Shown piece by piece: positions 56,929 to 64,000 of a stretch of 64,000 nucleotides of DNA. Below the pieces are notes generated by a model, which saw only the letters and a program-made list of their open reading frames with translations, did no database searches and was not told the origin of the DNA. Numbering within the stretch: position 1 is the first letter of the stretch; each line of letters starts with the position of its first letter. The DNA is from Flammula alnicola (Eukaryota > Basidiomycota > Agaricomycetes > Agaricales > Strophariaceae), in the NCBI GenBank assembly GCA_015499995.1, contig JADNRV010000007.1, positions 558,001-622,000 of the forward strand, read 5' to 3'. The translations under genes were made by a program, and so were the position numbers.

Positions 56929-59907
56929 ATGGTATTTGATTCAGAATCTGCGACACATCTTAAGCCATGGCTAGTCAGGACTCTTGAACCCATGTAGGTG
57001 TTTATAAAGTCATTTTCAGATGGTGTAAATTCATGCACCATTTCCTCTAGATGTGATGCGGAGCCTGGCGCGCTCGCTGATTATATTCTCGCTTTATTGA
57101 AACATAATGTCCCAGAAAACGAGATGCGACAGGAGTTAGCAATTCAACTCGACGAATTCCTCGAAAAAGGTCAGTCTTAAGTGGCAGTAACAGCAAACTC
57201 GCAGTATTCTAACTCTTCTCAAGCAGAATGCCGCTCATTTATTGATACACTATTCACTGTTATCCGGACAAAGTCATATCTCCCTTACAACGCTGTCGCA
57301 GAGTCCCCATCCTTTCCTTCGAGGTCTTTAGACAACGGAATACCGATTCCGCTGGATGCTCTCTTATCGCCTACTTCGACCTCGCCTGAACGAACACGTA
57401 AACGAAGTACCACCGACGATGAGCGTGACGGACGACCTCCTGCGAAAGGACCACGGCTAAATAACGATGGTCAGTTCTCAAGATATGGGAATGGGGGTGG
57501 AGATGGACGTATGGCCCCTCAATCTTCGGGAGGATGGACGCGTCCGCCGTTTCGAGATGGAGGCATGGGAATGGGTGCTCCAATGGGTCCGTATGGTGGC
57601 CATATGCCTGGGATGGGCATGAATGCAATGAACGGGATGGGAGTCATGAACGGCAGAAGACCGCAGGGCTACCAACCGCCAGACCAAAAACGGGGTATAT
57701 GCCGGGACTATCATAGTCAGTTTTTTTTCTTTATGTGAATTCTTTTTATTCATTCCTATTCTCTAGATAATGGCTATTGCGCACGGGGTGCCATGTGCAA
57801 ATACAGTCACGGAGAAGACGCCGTCGTGCCAGGGCAGCTTTATCCTGGCAATGGGGTGCCATTTATGCCTATGTTTCCCGGCAATGCTGGCGGGATGCCA
57901 TTTATGCCGAGTACTGCCTATGATCCTCATGAAGCAAGGATGGACATGCGGCCGATGGGTGGCCGTCAACACCAACGGGCGCCTTTATTGCCCCGAATAC
58001 AACAGGAAGACGGGAGCAGAGTTGTACACCCAATCAACGCGTCCGGTGAATTGCCGGTCATACAGGATCTGACTCCAATTATCCCTCCCGATATCCCGTC
58101 CGCCGAACCAATACCACAGGGCGATGCAGAGATGCAGCAGGCCAATATTCAAGTGCCACCTGCGAATCTGCCTCAGATGACGAGCGGTTACAACCCAACG
58201 CATGGTAACATGAACGGTAACACGTACCAAATGGGAGCATCTCCTATGGAAGTCGACAGCAATGTGCATATGCCTGGCATGCGACCCCCTACGCTGGGTC
58301 GTGGGCAGTTCCGAGGTGGACGAGGTGGTGGTGGACGAGGACGAGGGACATTCGGTGGAGAAGTCCATAATTTCCGTCCAGAAAAACGTAACGACAAAAC
58401 TTTGGTGGTGGAGAAGATCCCAGAAGACAAACTATCCCTGGAAAGCGTCAATAGTTGGTTTAAGCGGTTTGGAACTGTGACCAATGTCGCCATCGACACC
58501 AATAATGCCAAAGCTCTGGTCAGCTTTTCCAATCACGATGAAGCGCACGCTGCTTGGAAGTCAGAGGACGCGGTTTTCGGTAACCGGTTCGTGAAAGTCT
58601 TCTGGCATCGCCCCATGGAAGGTCATGGGCAAGTGGGTGCACGTATGCTGGCTGCATCCGCCCCTCTTGTTGCAAATATGACTGCAAGCTCAACGACAAC
58701 TGCCCCACAGCCTGCTGGAGCTGTCTCGACGTCGATACCTGCTTCGACATCTTCTATATCTATAACCGCACCACGGAAACCATCCGCTACGCAAGGCGAG
58801 TCAGCAACCCTCTCCGCGCTAGCCGCAAAACAGCAACTTCTCGAGAAGACAATTGCCGAGCAAAAAACTTTGATGGCGTCCCTTGACACGGCATCGCCGG
58901 AGGAGAAGAAGGAGATCATGGGCCGGTTGAGGAAGTTGGGCGAGGAGATGTCAAAGTTGACGGCGTCTACACCCATGACTGCTTCGAGCAATACATCGAC
59001 GACAAAAGCAGCCGGTAAAAAGCCTGCAGATGGGTTGACAGAGCATGAGAGGAAGGAACGCGAGCGGCTAGACAAGGAGCTGGAGATGCATAATGGACCT
59101 GATGAGAGCACAGAGGATCTGAAGGCGAAATTAGAGAGGCTTAAGGCAGAGGTTTTTATTACGTGGTTTATCATTTTTCGTTTCGCGTACTGACCGTGAC
59201 CGCTTTAACTTGTGTAGGCTGCCAGCTTAGGTCTGGACTCTCCGCTGCCGTCAACGTCTGCACCGTATCGAGGTGGATATCGCGGACGCGCGCGAGGAGG
59301 GCCAAGAGGCTATTCCCGCGGTGCATTCATGCGTGGTGGGCCTCCTCGGTCGAGCATGAAGTTGGATAACCGACCCAAGAAGTTGCTGGTGAAAGGTGTA
59401 CAGGAGGACAATTCGCAAGCATTGAGGGATTGGTACGAGGTTCGTGATTTCCCTCTTCTTTTCTTCTTTTCTTTCAAGCATGCTAAATTCTGTCGGTTAG
59501 ACGACGGGTCAGTTGGAGTCTATAGAGCCCACTGAGACTGGGACATACATCGTGTCTTTCAAGTCGAGATCGGCGGCAGAAATGGTAACCTTGAGATTTC
59601 AATCATTACATTTTCTTCAGTTACTTATTCTCTTACATAGGGCCTGGCGAAAGGCGCAAATATTCCCATCGTCGGCTCAGTACAAATATCATGGTACACC
59701 GGCAAGGATGTCAGCAGTACAACTCCAATCCAGCAAACGAAACCGTCATCTGGAGAACTCAGTAATGGATCACATTCTGCGGCCCTTGGTGCAGATTCCG
59801 AGCCTACGCGGTCTCCGGAGGTGCATCTTTCGCATTTACAGGAAGAGGAAGTCATCGCCAGCGGATGGGGTGGGGACGAGGACGAGGACGGAATGGGCCT
59901 GCTATGA
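56929..59907 (+). CDS. RBM26: RBM26/27-like RNA-binding protein (PWI-like, CCCH, RRM)
   Basis: Nuclear RNA-binding protein related to human RBM26/RBM27, partners of MTR4 in nuclear RNA decay (PAXT connection). Exon 1 gives THLKPWLVRTLEP and, after an intron, CDAEPGALADYILALLKHN and IQLDEFLEKECRSFIDTLF: the PWI-like domain. A Gly/Met-rich stretch precedes the CCCH finger, CRDYHNNGYCARGAMCKYSH, then a Gly/Arg-rich box GGRGGGGRGRG. The RRM is KTLVVEKIPEDKLSLESVN to KALVSFSNHDEAHAAW and NRFVKVFWHRP. A coiled coil (LAAKQQLLEKTIAEQKTLMA) follows, then a second RGG-like patch and a diverged second RRM-like segment, NRPKKLLVKGVQ to GTYIVSFKSRSAAEM. The end is acidic, GWGGDEDEDGMGLL. About six introns. 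Confidence 0.9.
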
Positions 59908-60235
59908 GAAATGTCGGGTGGTTTTTACTCTCCTCTTTGCCGTGCAATATTTGTATTCCTTTATCCTACGAGCTCAATTCTAGTCTTGCTCAGACTTTGA
60001 GCACCTGCTGTTTCAGCGACTATCATCCCTGGTGTGATTTCCGTCTTTTAATCATCTGTCATGGCTTGATGTGCGAACAAACAAAAGGAAAACTGAGTAT
60101 TATATTATGTATGTAAATCTCTAGTAGACTGGCACGGAACATCCACTATAGATAAGGAAAGCCATATATACAAATGCAGGTATAGATCAGCAAAATCACA
60201 GGAGCTTGTTAAGGAGTCTATCATCCTTCTATCAA
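59908..60235. other. Convergent 3' region
   Basis: About 330 bases between the RBM26-like stop and the aminotransferase stop, AT-rich toward 60080-60200, consistent with 3' ends of both genes. No gene seen. Confidence 0.45.
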
Positions 60236-61968
60236 TTAAACGACAACGCTCCAGTCGCTAGGAATGGCCCCAGTCTGGCGGCCAACCAATTCAGTCCAGA
60301 TGCCTCGCGAAATGGGGCCCATGCCGTCCTCCCCGGTAGGGATGTGGACATCCTCGCCCAGGTAACCAATCTTGTCTACAGGACTGATGACAGCCGCGGT
60401 ACCTGTAAAAAAAGAGATTAATTTAATTGCAACCATAATCAGGACAAAATTCACGCACCGGCACCGAAGAGTTCCACGAGTTTGCCAGAGAGGGACGCTT
60501 CTTTGACTTCTTTCATTGTCACGGGGCGTTCAGAGACAGTGATATTCTTGGGCAGGCCTGGGATGGTATATTTGCCAGAGGCGTGCTCACGGGCAAGTGT
60601 GAGCACAGAATCGCGTGTAATGCCGGGTAGGATCATGCCGTCGAGAGGGGGTGTGACAAGTTCGTAACCTAGAGAAAGTGGACAGTTGGTGGACGTAGGA
60701 AAGAGGAGAGAGAATGCATTACCTCCGTCGTCTTTACGGAATACAACGAGCATGTTCATGGTACCGACCTCGGTCAGGTAATGTTCAGGACCGTGGAGCC
60801 AGAGGTTCTGCGCGTATCCTTTCTCGGCGGCTTGTGTCTGGGGAAGGATGCCTGGAGCGTAGTTGACGCCCAACTTGAATGCGCCAGTGCCTAGACACCT
60901 TCAACTTTAGAACCCAGGATAATATTGTTCAAAGACAAAAGCTTACCACCAGGAGCAGCGCGGACGTATTCAGTTGTACCATAGAGTGCCACCGGCTTGA
61001 AGCCGTTAGGATAATATGGTCCTACAGGGCTGAGAATGACGAAGAGAAGCGCCTCGTTTGGAGGGCTGACGCCGATAGCTCTTTGTGTACCAACTGGAGA
61101 TTGTCAGCGATTTATAGAGGTATTGAATATAGACACAAGGATATTTACTTAGTGTGGGACGAATATAAAGACTGTGTCCTGGTTCTGTTGGTATCCAATG
61201 TTGGTCGAGCCGGATGAGATCTTTGATAAGTTTCAGTAGCGCCGAGCCATCAAAGGTCTACATGAAATGTCAATGAAAGGATTCGCTACATAAAGATGTG
61301 GGACGGCTTACAGGAAGCGCAATACGGTTGGCGCTAGTGTTCATTCTTTTCATGTTCATATCAGGCCTGAACATCCTCACTTGCCCTTGTGCATCTTTGT
61401 ACGCCTTCATACCCTCGAAAATGTTTGAGCATAATGTAACACGGTGGAACTGGGTTCCAGCGCAAGCGGTCCATCTTGGTAGACGTCGAGCTGTTAGCAA
61501 CAGATTTCGATGGTATGCAATAGAATTAAGCGGACTGACATGGTTGGATCTGAGGAGCACCCCATCCTGACTCAATAGTCCAAGGTATTGTAAGCATATG
61601 TCCGTCTGTAAAGGAGAGAGTAGATAGTGAGTAGATGGTTAATATATCGTGAGTAGGGCTCACAAATGTATGTCCGAACTTCAGGCTGGAGGATAAAGGT
61701 GAAGGTTTGGGGCTTGAGGTGCGAACAACTTCAAGTCGTGAGGGCTAATTGGACGCATTGCAGATATTGTCAGTAATTTAATCAAGAACAGTATACAGAC
61801 ATATGAACACACATCTATATCCGCAAGTTTTGACTGTTGGGTAGAGGATGAGCTTTGGAATCTTGTGCATGTTAATGGTGCGTTCCGCCAAGCACTGGCT
61901 CGTAATCGTGCGACGTGGTTGCCTGAGGAAGTGAATGTGCGCAAGGGGTGCGAGAAAGTGAGCGACAT
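60236..61968 (-). CDS. BAT1: Mitochondrial branched-chain amino acid aminotransferase
   Basis: Fold-type IV PLP enzyme interconverting Leu, Ile and Val with their keto acids. The N-terminus [20 protein letters not shown], then [13 protein letters not shown], is a mitochondrial presequence. Blocks follow: [34 protein letters not shown], and [18 protein letters not shown] with the PLP lysine in AFKLG. Next are [72 protein letters not shown] and [19 protein letters not shown]. The end is [20 protein letters not shown] then SVVV. About seven introns. Length near 400 residues is usual. No cytosolic paralogue is in the window. Confidence 0.95.
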
Positions 61969-62875
61969 GGTTCAGGAACAGAGAAATGGACTAGAGGTGG
62001 CCTCTTATGGTGATGGTTGGGAATATGAATGACTCGGGGGCAAACTATGTATCTACGATTTTTCGGAGATCGACTTTGAGGCATTTTCGGCATAAAATGC
62101 CGAATCGCCTATTCAGTGAACTCACATGACGGCCATCCGCAAAATGGCAAGCGCCCATAGCACAGTCGAATATCTTTATTCAATGTCTCGAGTTAGTGAT
62201 GGTCAAAGCAAGTCGTAACTTGAGGACTTCCGCCCATTCCTCATTCCTTCACTTCTCCATTGAATTTGCACTCGGCATTTAATACTGTATAATTACCGAC
62301 GCCGTAACTTTAAGTTCGTCATTTAATGCGACACTGGTCAGGTTAAGTAGTAGGAGTCATTATTCCTCGACTTTTTTTGGGGTGAGATTCTGAGTATGTA
62401 TGCCACTTGCGCGAATATCGATCGCAATACTGCCACAACTATTAACCGTTTGAATGGCCAACGAGTTCCATCCAGCAGCTATCCAACAACCTGCCAACCT
62501 ATATAATTGTGTACTTTTAATTTAGGTCATCACTTGCATGGCCTTGGATTGGCCATTGGAATTCGGGTGGAAATTGATATGTTCGGTTGAGAGAGGTGAA
62601 TGTGAGAAAATAAGCTACACGTGGAAGGATGAAAGATTTTTATACCAAACTTGATGGCCTTGTCCCATAACATTGTTACTTGAGTACTTGAGCTCTCCTC
62701 CTCAAAAAGTTGGGAGTTTTTCTCTCTCAACTCCCCCCTTTCGCTTGTATACCCCCCATTCTCGTATACCTATTCCTTGTTTATTCGCCCGCGTCATCCC
62801 TGTCGTGCCAGGGCCCACCACGCCAACAATAAGCACCGTATCCCCCTCTACCCGACTAGTTCCATACCGTTCGCC
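61969..62875. promoter_or_regulatory. Divergent intergenic region, BAT1 / unknown gene
   Basis: About 900 bases between the two start codons. It contains a GCN4-like GTGACTCA-type half only in diverged form, so no regulatory site is claimed. Short frames near 62530-62915 lack any family. A pyrimidine-rich stretch at 62690-62830 directly precedes the plus-strand gene. Confidence 0.4.
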
Positions 62876-64000
62876 ATGTCTAAACGTCGGGATCCTCTAC
62901 CTCGCCTTAATATAGCTCCCAATATCAATATGCAGCAACCCATGGGTGGTCCAGGACAGGCTCTTTATTCACCTGCCCTACCAACCAGTCTCCAGCAAAG
63001 CTTTCACCCAGCGTTCCCTATGGCCAATCCGTTGCAAACTCCCATGCAACCTTTCTTTAACCAGCTTCCTCCAGGAGCTCCGGGCGACCCACCCATCACG
63101 CGCACCAAGCCAGCATTCAACTTGCAGCTGCTGGCATCCACCCTCCTAATTTCATGACCCCTGTCGCTACACATTTCCCTCGACCTTCGTTAATGTTGGG
63201 TCCCGGCGGGCAACCACAGGCACCCTCACATCCTTTCCCAAATCGCAATAGACGACAGTTGAGTATTGGCGGTCCTCCGAAGGCTGTCTTGGGCGGACCT
63301 GCACGGAAAGTTAGCCCTTGCCTGTCGCCATTGGCCCGAATGCAACCCCTGTGGTTCCTGTTGCGCCTCAGAAACAGAAGAAAATGATAATCAATTTGCC
63401 GAAGGAAACCGTGGCTGGTGAAGAAGGCGAACCCGCGACGCGTCCGTCATGGGCTCGATCACCGCTCGCGAATACATTCGCGTACGAAGATACTCCCGTC
63501 ATTCCAGTTGATATCAGCACTGCGGATTCTTATCCTCCGGACTCATGGAGGCTCGGACTACCTAATTCAATTGATGTTTATCTTCCTGGAAAGGTATGTG
63601 CTTAACCAATCTTGTTCAGAAGAGTGATTTCAAACATGAACAATTTCCTCAAACAGCTTGCTTGGGACGCGATAAAGCAGAGGAGCATCGAGGAGAAGTT
63701 GGAGAAGCTTGGAGTTGAACGCGGGTCGGGCAGCAACGTTCCACATATACACGCGCCCCATGCACGGGCGGCCTCGGTATGTGCCAACTCATGTTCTACA
63801 CGTGTTCTTTGTCTTGATGCCCGGGCCCTTAGATATCGTCGCCGGCGGACCCTGCTCTTTATTGTTTAAGCTCAACAAGCTCCAACAAGCACAGGAAGCG
63901 AGCTCTGCTGGCAATTCGTTATCAGTGTCGCCACAACCTCCCTTTGGGGGTCCATTCGGATTGTCGCCTTCGCCTAACCGCGGACTGCATTTCATTACTA
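62876..64000 (+). CDS. Unknown Pro/Met-rich protein, 3' end outside window
   Basis: The start MSKRRDPLPRLNIAPNINMQ is followed by a Pro/Gln/Met-rich stretch, NPLQTPMQPFFNQLPPGAPG. The sequence continues in a second frame as ASIQLAAAGIHPPNFMTPVA and RQLSIGGPPKAVLGGPARKV. A third frame gives LPVAIGPNATPVVPVAPQK, KMIINLPKETVAGEEGEPA and PPDSWRLGLPNSIDVYLPGK. Each switch is repaired by one extra C, near 63104-63106 and 63315-63317. Introns follow near 63596-63655 and 63776-63833, with a helix DAIKQRSIEEKLEKLGVERG between them. The gene runs past 64000. I recognise no family. The frame changes look like base-calling errors since the composition stays coding-like. Confidence 0.6.

Noticed and set aside
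1..64000. Search for tRNA genes, CRISPR arrays, transposon terminal repeats and secondary-metabolite core enzymes
   Set aside because: No B-box/A-box pair, no regular spacer array, no transposase or reverse transcriptase motif, and no polyketide or peptide synthetase was seen.

Overview
The window is nuclear DNA from a filamentous basidiomycete, most likely an Agaricomycete. Genes are dense, lie on both strands and are cut by many short GT-AG introns of about 45-70 nt. The families are typical of fungi of this group, including an X325/BIM1-like GPI protein, an Mph1 helicase, a BET factor and an RBM26-like protein. I found no tRNA, rRNA, CRISPR array or intact transposon. Coordinates are based on conserved protein segments and splice signals read by eye. 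Outer ends are firmer than some internal exon boundaries.

Layout. 0.5-7 kb: UTP4 (-), TIM10 (+), a tiny 4F5/zf-met2 protein (-), threonine aldolase (+). 7-20 kb: MPH1/FANCM helicase (-), a G-patch/zinc-finger protein (+), BET bromodomain factor BDF1 (-), WDR70 (-), a small unknown (+). 21-33.5 kb is a metal and sulfur neighbourhood: frataxin (-), a single-domain rhodanese (-), a CTR copper transporter (+), a BIM1-like copper-binding GPI protein (+), phosphopantetheine adenylyltransferase CAB4 (-), an unknown gene (+) and mercaptopyruvate sulfurtransferase (-). A segmental duplication carrying the tail of the BIM1-like gene flanks CAB4. 33.5-44 kb: V-ATPase subunit C (+), a multi-KH RNA-binding protein (-), and two tandem RWD-RBR ubiquitin ligases (-). 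44-64 kb: URB2 (+), a mitochondrial trypsin-like peptidase (+), an I9-type inhibitor (+), an unknown Ser-rich membrane protein (-) with a broken partial copy nearby, an RBM26/27-like protein (+), mitochondrial branched-chain aminotransferase (-), and an unknown Pro-rich gene (+) that runs off the window end.

How genes may work together. UTP4 and URB2 both serve ribosome biogenesis, and TIM10, frataxin, the rhodanese and BAT1 are mitochondrial. The strongest functional pairing is the CTR transporter next to the BIM1-like protein. A BIM1 protein of Cryptococcus is known to work with Ctr1 in copper import, so the pair looks like a small copper-uptake locus.

Unusual points are a 15-nt exon in threonine aldolase, two 4-nt exons inferred in MPH1, a likely GC-AG intron in the peptidase gene, and five apparent single-base losses in or beside C/G runs of coding exons, which look more like base-calling errors than biology.
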